Shown: positions 14,613 through 23,588, numbered from the stretch's first letter. The stretch: 47,674 nt of DNA from Anaerofustis stercorihominis (GCF_005844425.1 NZ_SPHL01000012.1:1-47674); one strand, 5' to 3'. The notes: generated by a model not told the origin, from the letters alone. Program-made: numbers and translations.

Positions 14613-15794
14613 ATGGCAAATAAAGTAGTTATAGCAGGTGCTTGTCGTACTGCAATCGGTACAATGGGCGGTACATTAAGCACTACACCTGCTGCAAAAT
14701 TAGGTTCAATCGTAATAAAAGAAGCTTTAAAGAGAGCTAATGTTCCGGCTGATCAAGTTGATCAAGTATATATGGGTTGTGTTATCCAAGCTGGCTTAGG
14801 TCAAAACGTAGCAAGACAAGCTTCAATCAATGCTGGTTTACCAATTGAAGTTCCAGCTGTTACTGTAAACGTAGTTTGCGGTTCTGGTCTTAACTGTGTA
14901 AACATGGCTGCACAAATGATTAAAGCAGGGGATGCTGATATCGTTGTTGCAGGTGGTATGGAAAACATGTCAATGGCTCCATATGCAGTAATGAATGGTC
15001 GTTATGGTTACAGAATGAACAATGGTACTTTAGTTGATACAATGGTAAATGATGCTTTATGGGATGCATTTAACCAATATCATATGGGTATTACAGCTGA
15101 AAACATTGCAGAACAATGGAATTTATCAAGAGAAGAATTAGACGAATTTGCTGCTAATTCTCAACAAAAAGCTGTAGCTGCTCAAGAAGCAGGTGCTTTT
15201 GATGATGAAATCGTACCTGTAGAAGTTAAAAAGAAAAAAGAAACAATTATCTTCAACAAAGACGAAGGTCCTCGTCCTGGAACAACAGCTGAAGGTATTG
15301 CAAGACTTCGTCCTGCATTCAAACCAGACGGTGTTGTAACAGCTGGTAACGCTTCAGGTATCAATGACGGTGCTGCTGCTGTTGTTGTAATGAGCGAAGA
15401 AAAAGCTAAAGAACTTGGTGTTAAACCAATGGCTACATGGGTAGCAGGTGCTTTAGGTGGTGTTGATCCTACAATCATGGGTATCGGTCCTGTTGCTGCT
15501 ACAAAGAAAGTTTTAGCTAAAACTGGTATGAGTGTTGATGATTTCGATATTATCGAAGCAAACGAAGCTTTCGCTTCTCAATCAATCGCTGTTGGTAAAG
15601 AATTAGGATTTGACTTAAATAAATTAAATCCAAACGGTGGTGCTATCGCTCTTGGTCACCCAGTAGGTGCTTCAGGTTGTCGTATCCTTGTAACACTATT
15701 ACATGAAATGCAAAAAGCTGATGCTAAAAAAGGTTTAGCAACACTTTGTATCGGTGGTGGTATGGGTTGTGCTACTATCGTTGAAAGAGACTAA
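14613..15794 (+). CDS. thl: Acetyl-CoA C-acetyltransferase (thiolase)
   Basis: Joins two acetyl-CoA to acetoacetyl-CoA, the first step of butyrate formation. It has 393 residues, the usual length. The nucleophile Cys89 lies in VVCGSGLNC, and the C-terminal catalytic elements are [23 protein letters not shown] and [14 protein letters not shown] at 14601-14605 sets the ATG at 14613. It heads a six-gene operon with crt, hbd, bcd, etfB and etfA, downstream of rex. Codons are strongly biased to GCT, GGT, AAC and ATC compared with neighbouring genes, indicating very high expression. Confidence 0.97.
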   Translation: MANKVVIAGACRTAIGTMGGTLSTTPAAKLGSIVIKEALKRANVPADQVDQVYMGCVIQAGLGQNVARQASINAGLPIEVPAVTVNVVCGSGLNCVNMAAQMIKAGDADIVVAGGMENMSMAPYAVMNGRYGYRMNNGTLVDTMVNDALWDAFNQYHMGITAENIAEQWNLSREELDEFAANSQQKAVAAQEAGAFDDEIVPVEVKKKKETIIFNKDEGPRPGTTAEGIARLRPAFKPDGVVTAGNASGINDGAAAVVVMSEEKAKELGVKPMATWVAGALGGVDPTIMGIGPVAATKKVLAKTGMSVDDFDIIEANEAFASQSIAVGKELGFDLNKLNPNGGAIALGHPVGASGCRILVTLLHEMQKADAKKGLATLCIGGGMGCATIVERD

Positions 15795-15824
15795 TTTATT
15801 GATTAAATTAAGGAGATTATAAAA

Positions 15825-16595
15825 ATGGGTTTTGTTAGATATGAACAAGATGGTTTTGTAGGAATAGTTACTATTGACCGTCCAAAAGCTTTAAATGCTT
15901 TAAACGAAGAAGTTTTAAAAGATTTAGAAGCTACTTTTGATGCTATTGATTTAGATAACACAAGAGCAGTTATCGTAACAGGTGAAGGTAAATCTTTCGT
16001 AGCAGGTGCTGATATTGCATCTATGAGCACAATGACTGCTGAAGAAGGTGAAGCATTCGGTAAATTCGGTAATGACATCTTCAGAAAAATTGAAACTTTC
16101 CCAATTCCTGTAATCGCTGCTATTAACGGTTTTGCTTTAGGTGGCGGAAACGAACTTGCTATGAGTTGTGATATCAGAATTTGTTCTGATAAAGCATTAT
16201 TTGGTCAACCTGAAGTAGGACTTGGTATTACTCCTGGATTTGGCGGAACACAAAGACTTGCAAGAATTATCGGCGTTGGCATGGCTAAAGAATTAGTATA
16301 TGCTGGATACAACATTAAAGCCGATAAAGCTTTGGAAATCGGCCTTGTAAATGCTGTTTATGCTCCTGAAGAATTAATGGAACAAGCTAAAAAATTAGCA
16401 GGTAAAATTGCTAAACAAGCTCCTATTGCTGTAAGAAATTGTAAAAAAGCAATGAACGAAGGTTTACAAGTAGATATGGATCAAGCTATCGTAATCGAAG
16501 AAAAATTATTCGGAGATTGCTTCAATAGTGAAGACCAAAAAGCAGGCATGAAAGCATTCTTAGAAAAAGGAAAAGCTGAATTCCAAAACAAATAG
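15825..16595 (+). CDS. crt: 3-Hydroxybutyryl-CoA dehydratase (crotonase)
   Basis: Removes water from 3-hydroxybutyryl-CoA to give crotonyl-CoA. A 256-residue enoyl-CoA hydratase-fold protein with both catalytic glutamates present: Glu110 in GGGNELAMSCD and Glu130 in PEVGLGITPGFGGTQRL. The oxyanion-hole region 'SFVAGADIASM' is also intact. AAGGAG lies upstream of the ATG, 30 nt after thl. Third in pathway order, second in gene order. Codon bias is as strong as in thl. Confidence 0.96.
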   Translation: MGFVRYEQDGFVGIVTIDRPKALNALNEEVLKDLEATFDAIDLDNTRAVIVTGEGKSFVAGADIASMSTMTAEEGEAFGKFGNDIFRKIETFPIPVIAAINGFALGGGNELAMSCDIRICSDKALFGQPEVGLGITPGFGGTQRLARIIGVGMAKELVYAGYNIKADKALEIGLVNAVYAPEELMEQAKKLAGKIAKQAPIAVRNCKKAMNEGLQVDMDQAIVIEEKLFGDCFNSEDQKAGMKAFLEKGKAEFQNK

Positions 16596-16616
16596 TGTTT
16601 TAATTTAAGTAAATAT

Positions 16617-16636
16617 AGTCCGGATTTTTCCGGACT
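16617..16636 (+). other. Intercistronic hairpin between crt and hbd
   Basis: Stem AGTCCGGA (16617-16624) / TCCGGACT (16629-16636) with a 4-T loop. It is GC-rich for this genome and not followed by T, so it is not an obvious terminator. It could protect the upstream message or mark a processing site. Confidence 0.6.
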
Positions 16637-16661
16637 TAAAAAAATAATTTGGAGGATAATA

Positions 16662-17498
16662 ATGAAAGTAGGTATTATTGGTGCTGGAGCTATGGGTTCT
16701 GGTATAGCTCAAGCTTTTGCACAAACAGAAGGTTATGAAGTTTGTTTATGTGATATCAATGAAGAATTCGCTGCAAACGGTAAAAAAAGAATTGAAGCAG
16801 GATTTGCTAAAAGAGTAGCAAAAGGCAAAATGGAACAAGCTAAAGCTGATGAAATTTTAGCTAAAATTACAACAGGTGTTAAAGATATCTGTGGTGACTG
16901 CGATTTAATCGTAGAAGCTGTTCTTGAAGTTATGTCTATCAAACAAGAAACATTCCAAGAATTAGATAAAATTTGTAAAGAAGATTGTATCTTTGCTACA
17001 AACACTTCTTCTTTATCAGTTACAGAAATCGGTGCTAAAGTAAACAGACCACTTATCGGTATGCATTTCTTTAACCCAGCTCCTGTAATGAAATTAGTAG
17101 AAGTTATCGCAGGTTTAAATACTCCTGTAGAAATTGTAGACAAAATTAAAGCAATTTCTAAAGAAATCGGTAAAACTCCAGTAGAAGTTGCTGAAGCTCC
17201 AGGATTCGTTGTAAACAGAATTTTAATTCCAATGATTAACGAAGCTGTTGCTATTTATGCAGAAGGCGTTGCCAGCGTTGAAGGTATCGACGCAGCTATG
17301 AAACTTGGTGCTAACCACCCAATGGGACCTTTAGCATTAGGTGACTTAATCGGTCTTGACGTTTGTTTAGCTATTATGAACGTTTTATATGACGAAACTG
17401 GCGACCCTAAATATCGTCCACACACATTACTTAAGAAAATGGTTCGTGGCGGCAAGTTAGGTCAAAAATCTGGTCACGGATTTTATGATTATAAATAG
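16662..17498 (+). CDS. hbd: 3-Hydroxybutyryl-CoA dehydrogenase
   Basis: Reduces acetoacetyl-CoA to (S)-3-hydroxybutyryl-CoA with NAD(P)H. It has 278 residues, the usual length of the short bacterial enzyme. The N-terminal Rossmann fold carries GAGAMGSG (residues 7-14), the catalytic His135 lies in [16 protein letters not shown], and the C-terminal dimerisation domain ends with '[16 protein letters not shown]'. GGAGG lies upstream. It is followed 15 nt later by bcd. Confidence 0.96.
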   Translation: MKVGIIGAGAMGSGIAQAFAQTEGYEVCLCDINEEFAANGKKRIEAGFAKRVAKGKMEQAKADEILAKITTGVKDICGDCDLIVEAVLEVMSIKQETFQELDKICKEDCIFATNTSSLSVTEIGAKVNRPLIGMHFFNPAPVMKLVEVIAGLNTPVEIVDKIKAISKEIGKTPVEVAEAPGFVVNRILIPMINEAVAIYAEGVASVEGIDAAMKLGANHPMGPLALGDLIGLDVCLAIMNVLYDETGDPKYRPHTLLKKMVRGGKLGQKSGHGFYDYK

Positions 17499-17513
17499 GA
17501 GGATTCAAAACAA

Positions 17514-18653
17514 ATGGATTTTACATTAAGTAAAGAGCATGAAATGGCGAGATCTCTATTCAGAGAATTTGCTGAAACAGAAGTAAAACCTCTAGCTCAA
17601 GAGGTAGATGAAACAGAAGTATTCCCAAGAGAAACTGTTGAAAAAATGCAAAAATTAGGATTCTTAGGAATTCCTATGCCAAAAGAATACGGCGGACAAG
17701 GTTGTGATTCTTTAACATATGCAATCTGTGTTGAAGAATTATCTAGAGTATGTGGTACAACAGGCGTTATCGTTTCTGCACATACATCTTTAGGTGCTGA
17801 ACCAATTAAAAAATTCGGTACACCAGAACAAAAAGAAAAATTCTTAAGACCACTTATCAGTGGTGAAAAACTTGGTGCTTTTGGTTTAACAGAACCAAAC
17901 GCTGGTACAGATGCTTCAGGTCAACAAACAAAAGCTGTTTTAGACGGAGATGAATATGTACTTAACGGTTCTAAAATCTTTATCACAAACGGTAAAGAAG
18001 CTGATACATATGTAATCTTTGCTATGACAGATAAATCAAAAGGAAATCACGGTATTTCTGCATTCATCGTAGAAAAAGGAACACCTGGATTTACATTTGG
18101 TACTAAAGAAAAGAAAATGGGTATCAGAGGTTCTTCTACATATGAATTAATCTTTACAGACTGCAGAATTCCAAAAGAAAATCTTCTTGGTCAAGAAGGT
18201 AAGGGATTTGCTATTGCTATGCAAACACTTGATGGCGGTAGAATTGGTATCGCTTCTCAAGCTCTTGGTTTAGCTCAAGGTGCTTTAGATTCTACAATTG
18301 AATTCGTTAAAGAAAGAAAACAATTCGGTAGACCTATCGCTAAATTCCAAAATACTCAATTCCAACTTGCTGATATGGCAACAAAAGTTGAAGCTGCTAG
18401 ATTATTAGTTTACAAAGCTGCAAGAGCTAAAGATAATCAAAAGAGATTCTCTTTCGAAGCTGCTCAAGCTAAATTATATGCTGCAGAAGTTGCTATGGAA
18501 GTTACAACAAAAGCTGTTCAACTTCACGGTGGATATGGTTACACAAGAGAATATGATGTTGAACGTATGATGAGAGATGCTAAGATTACTGAAATTTACG
18601 AAGGAACTTCAGAAGTTCAAAGAATGGTAATCTCAGGTAACTTATTAAAATAA
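17514..18653 (+). CDS. bcd: Butyryl-CoA dehydrogenase
   Basis: An FAD enzyme that reduces crotonyl-CoA to butyryl-CoA. In Clostridia it works with EtfAB by electron bifurcation, oxidising 2 NADH while reducing ferredoxin. It has 379 residues with acyl-CoA dehydrogenase signatures 'GAFGLTEPNAGTDASGQ' and 'QLHGGYGYTREYDVERMMRDAKITEIYEGTSE'; the glutamate of IYEG (Glu363) is the catalytic base. AGGAGG lies in the 15-nt gap after hbd. Its electron-transfer partner genes follow directly, which supports the bifurcating complex. Confidence 0.97.
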   Translation: MDFTLSKEHEMARSLFREFAETEVKPLAQEVDETEVFPRETVEKMQKLGFLGIPMPKEYGGQGCDSLTYAICVEELSRVCGTTGVIVSAHTSLGAEPIKKFGTPEQKEKFLRPLISGEKLGAFGLTEPNAGTDASGQQTKAVLDGDEYVLNGSKIFITNGKEADTYVIFAMTDKSKGNHGISAFIVEKGTPGFTFGTKEKKMGIRGSSTYELIFTDCRIPKENLLGQEGKGFAIAMQTLDGGRIGIASQALGLAQGALDSTIEFVKERKQFGRPIAKFQNTQFQLADMATKVEAARLLVYKAARAKDNQKRFSFEAAQAKLYAAEVAMEVTTKAVQLHGGYGYTREYDVERMMRDAKITEIYEGTSEVQRMVISGNLLK

Positions 18654-18674
18654 TAGGAAAAGGAGATAATTATA

Positions 18675-19457
18675 GTGAAAATCGTAGTTTGCGCTAAGCA
18701 AGTTCCAGATACAAACGAAGTTAGAATAGATCAAAAAACAGGTACTCTAATCAGAGAAGGCGTACCTGCTATTATGAACCCAGACGATAAAGCTGGTCTA
18801 GAAGCTGCACTTCAAATTAAAGATAAAACAGGTGCAGAAGTAACTGTTATAACAATGGGTTTACCAGCTGCAGAAGAAATTTTAAGAGAAGCTATGGCTA
18901 TGGGTGCTGATAAAGGTGTATTAGTAACAGATAGACCATTCGGTGGTGCTGATACTCTTGCAACATCTAATACATTAGCTGCTGCTTTAAAAACAATGGA
19001 ATATGACCTAATCATCACAGGTAGACAAGCTATCGATGGTGATACAGCTCAAGTAGGTCCTCAAATTGCTGAACATTTAGGAATTCCAAACATTTCTTAT
19101 GTTCAAAAAGTTGTTGAAGTAACAGATGATAGCATCACTGTTGAAAGACAATATGATGATGGTTATCATGTAGAAAAAGCTCAAATGCCTTGCCTAATCA
19201 CAGCTCTTGGCGATTTAAACAAACCAAGATATATGACACCGGGCGGAATCTTTGATGCATTTAAAGAAGACATCCAAATTATTACAAGAAAAGATGTTGA
19301 TATCGCTGATGAAAAAATCGGTAAAGCTGGTTCTCCTACAAATGTTGCTAAATCATTCCCTAAACCTGTTAAAGCTGCAGGTGAAAAAGTTGAATTAGAT
19401 GCTGATGCTTCAGCTGATTACATTTTAGGAAAATTAAAAGAAAAACATATTATCTAA
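18675..19457 (+). CDS. etfB: Electron transfer flavoprotein, beta subunit
   Basis: A 260-residue small subunit of the Etf complex that bifurcates NADH electrons to ferredoxin and Bcd. Begins 'MKIVVCAKQVPDTNEVRID', and includes 'GRQAIDGDTAQVGPQIAEHLGIPNISYV', the ETF beta signature, and 'YMTPGGIFDAF' near the C-terminus. The start codon is GTG, with AAAGGAG 9 nt upstream. It lies between bcd and etfA, all on one message. Confidence 0.96.
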   Translation: MKIVVCAKQVPDTNEVRIDQKTGTLIREGVPAIMNPDDKAGLEAALQIKDKTGAEVTVITMGLPAAEEILREAMAMGADKGVLVTDRPFGGADTLATSNTLAAALKTMEYDLIITGRQAIDGDTAQVGPQIAEHLGIPNISYVQKVVEVTDDSITVERQYDDGYHVEKAQMPCLITALGDLNKPRYMTPGGIFDAFKEDIQIITRKDVDIADEKIGKAGSPTNVAKSFPKPVKAAGEKVELDADASADYILGKLKEKHII

Positions 19458-19482
19458 TTAATTAGGAAAGGAAATTGAAATA

Positions 19483-20520
19483 ATGAGTTTTGAAGAATAT
19501 AAAGGCGTATTTGTCTTCGCACAACAAGTTGATGGTGTTATCAACAATGTTGCGCTTGAATTAACAAGTGAAGCTACAAAGCTTGCTGCTGCTTTAAACA
19601 CAGAAGTTACAGCTGTTCTTTTAGGAAAAGATGTAAAAGGATTAGCTGATGAATTAGCAGCTTATGGTGCTAATAGAGTTTTAGTTGTAGATGATCCTGC
19701 ATTAGAAACATATACAACAGAACCATATGCACATGCTATGGATGAAATTATTAAACAATATAAACCAGATATCGTTCTTTACGGTGCTACTGCAATCGGT
19801 AGAGATTTAGCTCCTAGAGTTTCTGCAAGAGTTGCTACAGGTCTTACAGCTGACTGTACAGTTCTTGAAATCGGTGAATTTAAAAATGCTTTAGGTAACG
19901 TAAACAAAGGTTATGAAGGTAAAATGTTCTTAAACGCAACAAGACCTGCATTTGGTGGTAACTTAATGGCTACAATCGTATGTCCTGACAACAAACCTCA
20001 AATGGCTACAGTAAGACCTGGCGTTATGCAAAAAATTGAACCTAAAGAAGGTGCTAAAGCTAACGTAGAAGAAGTTAAAGTTGACTTTACTAAAAACAAC
20101 AAATATGTAGAAGTACTAGATGTTGTTAAAGCTGTAAAAGACAAAGTTGATATTTCTGAAGCTAAAATCTTAGTATCAGGTGGTCGTGGTGTAGGTAGTG
20201 CTGAAAACTTCAAATTATTAGAAGATTTAGCTGATGCTATCGGTGGTGAAGTTTCTGCTTCAAGAGCTTGCGTTGACGCTGGTTGGGTTCCAAAAGATAT
20301 CCAAGTAGGTCAAACAGGTAAAACTGTTCGTCCACAAGTTTACTTTGCTATTGGTATTTCAGGTGCTATCCAACATGCTGCTGGTATGGAAGAATCTGAT
20401 ATTATCATTGCAATCAACAAAGATGAATCTGCTCCAATCTTCAGCATTGCTGATTATGGTGTAGTAGGCGATTTAAACAAAATCGTTCCATTATTAACAG
20501 AAGCTATTAAGAATGCTTAA
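19483..20520 (+). CDS. etfA: Electron transfer flavoprotein, alpha subunit
   Basis: A 345-residue large subunit carrying the C-terminal FAD domain: 'LVSGGRGVGSAENFKLLEDLADAIGG', 'GWVPKDIQVGQTGKTVRP' and 'AIGISGAIQHAAGM'. No N-terminal ferredoxin domain is fused, unlike some clostridial EtfA. Last gene of the butyrate operon, followed by a strong terminator. No butyrate kinase or phosphotransbutyrylase gene follows. Release of butyrate may therefore use a CoA-transferase, possibly one encoded elsewhere or the one in the convergent operon. Confidence 0.96.
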   Translation: MSFEEYKGVFVFAQQVDGVINNVALELTSEATKLAAALNTEVTAVLLGKDVKGLADELAAYGANRVLVVDDPALETYTTEPYAHAMDEIIKQYKPDIVLYGATAIGRDLAPRVSARVATGLTADCTVLEIGEFKNALGNVNKGYEGKMFLNATRPAFGGNLMATIVCPDNKPQMATVRPGVMQKIEPKEGAKANVEEVKVDFTKNNKYVEVLDVVKAVKDKVDISEAKILVSGGRGVGSAENFKLLEDLADAIGGEVSASRACVDAGWVPKDIQVGQTGKTVRPQVYFAIGISGAIQHAAGMEESDIIIAINKDESAPIFSIADYGVVGDLNKIVPLLTEAIKNA

Positions 20521-20543
20521 TATAATCATAAAATCTAACTAGT

Positions 20544-20575
20544 AAAAAGGAGTGTATTATTACACTCCTTTTTTT
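20544..20575 (+). terminator. Terminator of the butyrate operon
   Basis: A 13-bp stem (AAAAAGGAGTGTA / TACACTCCTTTTT) with a TTAT loop (20557-20560) and a T run. Confidence 0.92.
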
Positions 20576-20581
20576 ATGAAT

Positions 20582-20608
20582 AAAACCACGTAATATATAC
20601 GTGGTTTT
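20582..20608. terminator. Terminator of the abfD-abfT operon (minus strand)
   Basis: AAAACCACGTA (20582-20592) / TACGTGGTTTT (20598-20608) with a 5-nt loop, T-rich on both sides. It lies right after the stop codon of the minus-strand CoA-transferase gene. Confidence 0.8.
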
Positions 20609-20611
20609 TAT

Positions 20612-21916
20612 TTAGTTATTAAATTTTTCTTTAAATCTGTTTTCGTATTCAATAATCAGTTCTTCTCTAAATTGAGGAGCAGCAATATTGATAAGATTTT
20701 TTGCTCTTGTTCTTAATGTTTCACCTTTTAAATGGGCAATCCCATATTCGGTGACAATATAATCTACATCGGTTCTTGATGTAGTTACAGCACTTCCTTT
20801 TTGAAGAAACGGAACAATTTTTGAAATTGTGCCGTTTCTCGCGGTTGCAGGAAATGCAATTATGGATTTTCCGCCTTTTGAAAAAGCAGAACCTCTTACA
20901 AAGTCAACCTGTCCTCCAATTCCGCTAAACTGTTTTAATCCTATTGCTTCAGCACAAACTTGTCCCATTAAATCAACTTCTAATGCTGAGTTGATAGAAA
21001 TCATATTATCATTTTGTCCTATTACCACTGGATTATTTACATATTCAATATCCATCATACTTACAATAGGGTTATCGTGAACAAAATCATATAATTTTTG
21101 AGTCCCCATTAAAAACGCAACAACCATTTTATTCTTATGTAAAGTTTTCTTTTTACATGTTATTACACCTTTTTCGTATAAGTCAACTACGCCATCAGAA
21201 ATCATTTCTGAATGTATGCCTAAATCCTTTTTATTTGTAAGAAATTTTAACACTGCATCAGGAATAGCACCTATGCCAAGTTGAAGTGTATCTCCGTCAT
21301 TAATTAATTTTGCACAATTTTCTCCTATTTTCATTTCAACATCTGTTATTTTAGGATTTGGAAGTTCTGGAATTTGCTCATCGTGTTCAACTAAGATGTC
21401 AATATCATTAATATGCAAGAAATTATCTCCTAAAGTTCTTGGCATTTTTTTGTTTACTTGTGCAATTGTTAATTTTGCGGCTTGTGTTGTTGGTTTTGTG
21501 TAGTCACATGATGTCCCAAGGGAACAAAATCCATCTTTATCAGGAGGAGAAACAGTAACTAAAGCAACATCAACAGGTAGGGAAGATCTGAAAAGAGTAG
21601 GAATTTGATAAAAGAAGCATGGTGTGAAATCTCCTCTTCCTTCATAAACAGCATCTCTTGTATTCCCTCCAAGAAAGAAAGCATTTAATTTAAAGTGTTC
21701 TTTCATTTCTTCTTTTGCATAAAGAGAATGTCCCATAGGAACAAGTTGAACAATTTCAACATTCTTATATGCTTTATAATTTTCTACCATTTTATCTACA
21801 ATATAAATAGGTTCTCCTACCGCATGGGCAATAACTACTCTATCGTTTGATTTTATATAATTTACAGCTTCCTCAGCGGTCTTTAATTTACTTTTATATA
21901 GTTTATTTATATCCAT
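20612..21916 (-). CDS. abfT: 4-Hydroxybutyrate CoA-transferase (AbfT/Cat2 family)
   Basis: A 434-residue class I CoA-transferase that moves CoA from acetyl-CoA (or butyryl-CoA) to 4-hydroxybutyrate. The acyl-glutamate nucleophile is Glu237 in GIHSEMISDG, and the CoA-site motifs GIGAIPDAV and SGIGGQVDFVRG are intact. Sequence alone does not cleanly separate it from butyryl-CoA:acetate CoA-transferase. Its position 49 nt downstream of abfD favours 4-hydroxybutyrate. Since no other butyrate-releasing gene is in view, it might also act on butyryl-CoA. GGAAAGGAG precedes the ATG. Confidence 0.88.
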   Translation of the reverse strand: MDINKLYKSKLKTAEEAVNYIKSNDRVVIAHAVGEPIYIVDKMVENYKAYKNVEIVQLVPMGHSLYAKEEMKEHFKLNAFFLGGNTRDAVYEGRGDFTPCFFYQIPTLFRSSLPVDVALVTVSPPDKDGFCSLGTSCDYTKPTTQAAKLTIAQVNKKMPRTLGDNFLHINDIDILVEHDEQIPELPNPKITDVEMKIGENCAKLINDGDTLQLGIGAIPDAVLKFLTNKKDLGIHSEMISDGVVDLYEKGVITCKKKTLHKNKMVVAFLMGTQKLYDFVHDNPIVSMMDIEYVNNPVVIGQNDNMISINSALEVDLMGQVCAEAIGLKQFSGIGGQVDFVRGSAFSKGGKSIIAFPATARNGTISKIVPFLQKGSAVTTSRTDVDYIVTEYGIAHLKGETLRTRAKNLINIAAPQFREELIIEYENRFKEKFNN

Positions 21917-21965
21917 CTTTTACTCCTTTCCTCTTATTTTGATTAAGGTAAAAGAAAAATATAAG

Positions 21966-23414
21966 TTATTCTTTTATATTTGCAATATTTTTTGCAAGTT
22001 CTTTTTTCATATTTAAATTACCTTGTCTTGCTATCATGATTCTTTGAGCTTGAGGTGAGCCTGCTCCGTGTAGGGATTCTGTTCTGTAACCTACTGCTGC
22101 TGTTCCAAGTGTTAGATTTTCTATAAGTCTTAAAATTTTTAGTCTGTCTTTTGTAGGTATATTAGCTACACCTTTTAAATATTTTTCTACGTATTTTCCT
22201 ACAACAGGACTTTCTAAATCTTTTTGTGAAGGAGCTGTAACCATTATTCCTCCTGCAATGTCTTCTGCAAGTCTTGCAATTTCATAAGGATATCTTGTTA
22301 CGTTTTGTTTACATACATTTGCAAGAAGTAAATCAATCATATAATTACCGGACATTGTTTTATATCCTTGAGAAGAACAAGCTATACCACAGCTGTATAA
22401 AGTTTCATTTAGGTGTGTCATTTCAATTAATTTATCTTTTATGTGAGAAGCTTTTGCTGCTCCGTTATATTCTGCAACCACTGCTGCTGCACCTATAAGA
22501 ACATCTCCTACACCAACTTTACATCCTCCGTAAGATTGTCTGTGATAACCTGCAAATCTTTCAACAAGCATTCCTGAAAAATCATATTCTCCATTTAAAA
22601 ATATTCTTTCATTTGGAACAAAAACATTATCAAAAATAACAAGAGCTTCCATTCCTCCAAATTCTGCATTTCCTACATCCATATCAGAATCTTCAAGTTT
22701 TCTGGTGTCACAAGATTGTCTGCCTACAATCATTAAAATACCTTCAGTATCTGTTGGAACCGCAAAGGAAATAGCATAGTCTTTGTCTTGTTCTGTCATA
22801 TTTATCGTAGGCATAACCAAAACTTCATGAGAGTTAACCATTCCTGTTTGATGCGCTTTTGCACCTCTTACAATAACTCCGTCTTCTCTTCTTTCAACGA
22901 CTCTTAAATATAAATCTGGATCTTCTTGTTTAGAAGGAGGAAGTCCTCTGTCTCCCTTAGGGTCTGTCATTGCACCGTCAATAACGAGGTCATTGTCTTG
23001 GCAATATCTTAAGAACTTTTTAAAGTTTTCATGATAATTTGTTCCATGTGCTTTATCTGTTTCGTAAGTTGTACTATATACTGCATTGAATGCATCCATT
23101 CCTACACATCTTTGGAAGCATGATGCTGTTTTTTGTCCGCATAGTCTTTGCATTTTGACTTTTTTAATTAAATCATCTGTGCTTTGATGAATATGTGTAA
23201 ATCTATTTATTTTTCTGCCGTCTTCTAATGTTACTGTCATTAAATCTTCGTATTCCGGCATTTGTGCTAAATCATATGTAGCTCTTACTGAATTCAATGA
23301 AGGTCGTAAAATTGGATTATCTACTGGATTTTCAATTTTTTCTCCAAACATATATACTTGTAAATTTAATTTTCGTATACTTTCGATATATTCTTTACCT
23401 GTCATTAAAGCCAT
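21966..23414 (-). CDS. abfD: 4-Hydroxybutyryl-CoA dehydratase / vinylacetyl-CoA isomerase
   Basis: A flavin and [4Fe-4S] radical enzyme that converts 4-hydroxybutyryl-CoA to crotonyl-CoA by a ketyl-radical mechanism and is oxygen-sensitive. It has 482 residues. The cluster ligands known from the Clostridium aminobutyricum enzyme are all visible: Cys99 and Cys103 (TASCFQRC), His291 and Cys298 (GYHRQSYGGC). The conserved C-terminal 'GYRTESLHGAGSPQAQRIMIARQGN' is also present. First gene of an operon with abfT. The product feeds directly into Bcd/EtfAB encoded by the convergent operon. No 4-hydroxybutyrate dehydrogenase or GABA transaminase gene is in the window, so the source of 4-hydroxybutyrate (GABA or succinate) is open. 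Confidence 0.97.
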   Translation of the reverse strand: MALMTGKEYIESIRKLNLQVYMFGEKIENPVDNPILRPSLNSVRATYDLAQMPEYEDLMTVTLEDGRKINRFTHIHQSTDDLIKKVKMQRLCGQKTASCFQRCVGMDAFNAVYSTTYETDKAHGTNYHENFKKFLRYCQDNDLVIDGAMTDPKGDRGLPPSKQEDPDLYLRVVERREDGVIVRGAKAHQTGMVNSHEVLVMPTINMTEQDKDYAISFAVPTDTEGILMIVGRQSCDTRKLEDSDMDVGNAEFGGMEALVIFDNVFVPNERIFLNGEYDFSGMLVERFAGYHRQSYGGCKVGVGDVLIGAAAVVAEYNGAAKASHIKDKLIEMTHLNETLYSCGIACSSQGYKTMSGNYMIDLLLANVCKQNVTRYPYEIARLAEDIAGGIMVTAPSQKDLESPVVGKYVEKYLKGVANIPTKDRLKILRLIENLTLGTAAVGYRTESLHGAGSPQAQRIMIARQGNLNMKKELAKNIANIKE

Positions 23415-23473
23415 AATATATACCTTCCTTTCGAATGTTTTATGTTAGGGTAGTTGGGTTTTATAATATATAA

Positions 23474-23489
23474 TGCAAATTGCATGCCA
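23474..23489 (-). promoter_or_regulatory. Sigma-54 (-24/-12) promoter of abfD-abfT
   Basis: On the minus strand the sequence is TGGCATGCAATTTGCA. It fits the RpoN consensus TGGCAYR-N4-TTGCW, with GG and GC separated by exactly 10 nt. The -12 element ends ~59 nt before the abfD start codon. Sigma-54 promoters require an enhancer-binding activator, which is not encoded in this window. Confidence 0.8.
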
Positions 23490-23538
23490 ACAATTTTTAC
23501 TGTAAAAAGGCTATGTTTAAACAAAAAGTATATTTTTG

Positions 23539-23552
23539 TTGCAAAAATGCAA
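23539..23552. promoter_or_regulatory. Candidate upstream activator site for the sigma-54 promoter
   Basis: TTGCA-AAAA-TGCAA is a 5-4-5 inverted repeat about 50 bp upstream of the -24 element, followed by a partial second copy (TGCAAAAA at 23553-23560). Position and symmetry fit an enhancer for a sigma-54 activator, although typical distances are somewhat larger. Confidence 0.4.
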
Positions 23553-23563
23553 TGCAAAAATAC

Positions 23564-23588
23564 AAAAAAAAAAGGCGCTGGGCCTTTT
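23564..23588 (-). terminator. Terminator of the polysaccharide deacetylase gene
   Basis: On the minus strand, AAAAGGC / GCCTTTT with a 5-nt loop is followed by a run of about ten T. The stem begins at the stop codon. Confidence 0.8.

Noticed and set aside
15182-15478. Antisense open frame inside thl (and similar long antisense frames across 14.6-20.5 kb)
   Set aside because: They arise from the codon bias of the sense genes and have no ribosome-binding sites or recognisable protein features.
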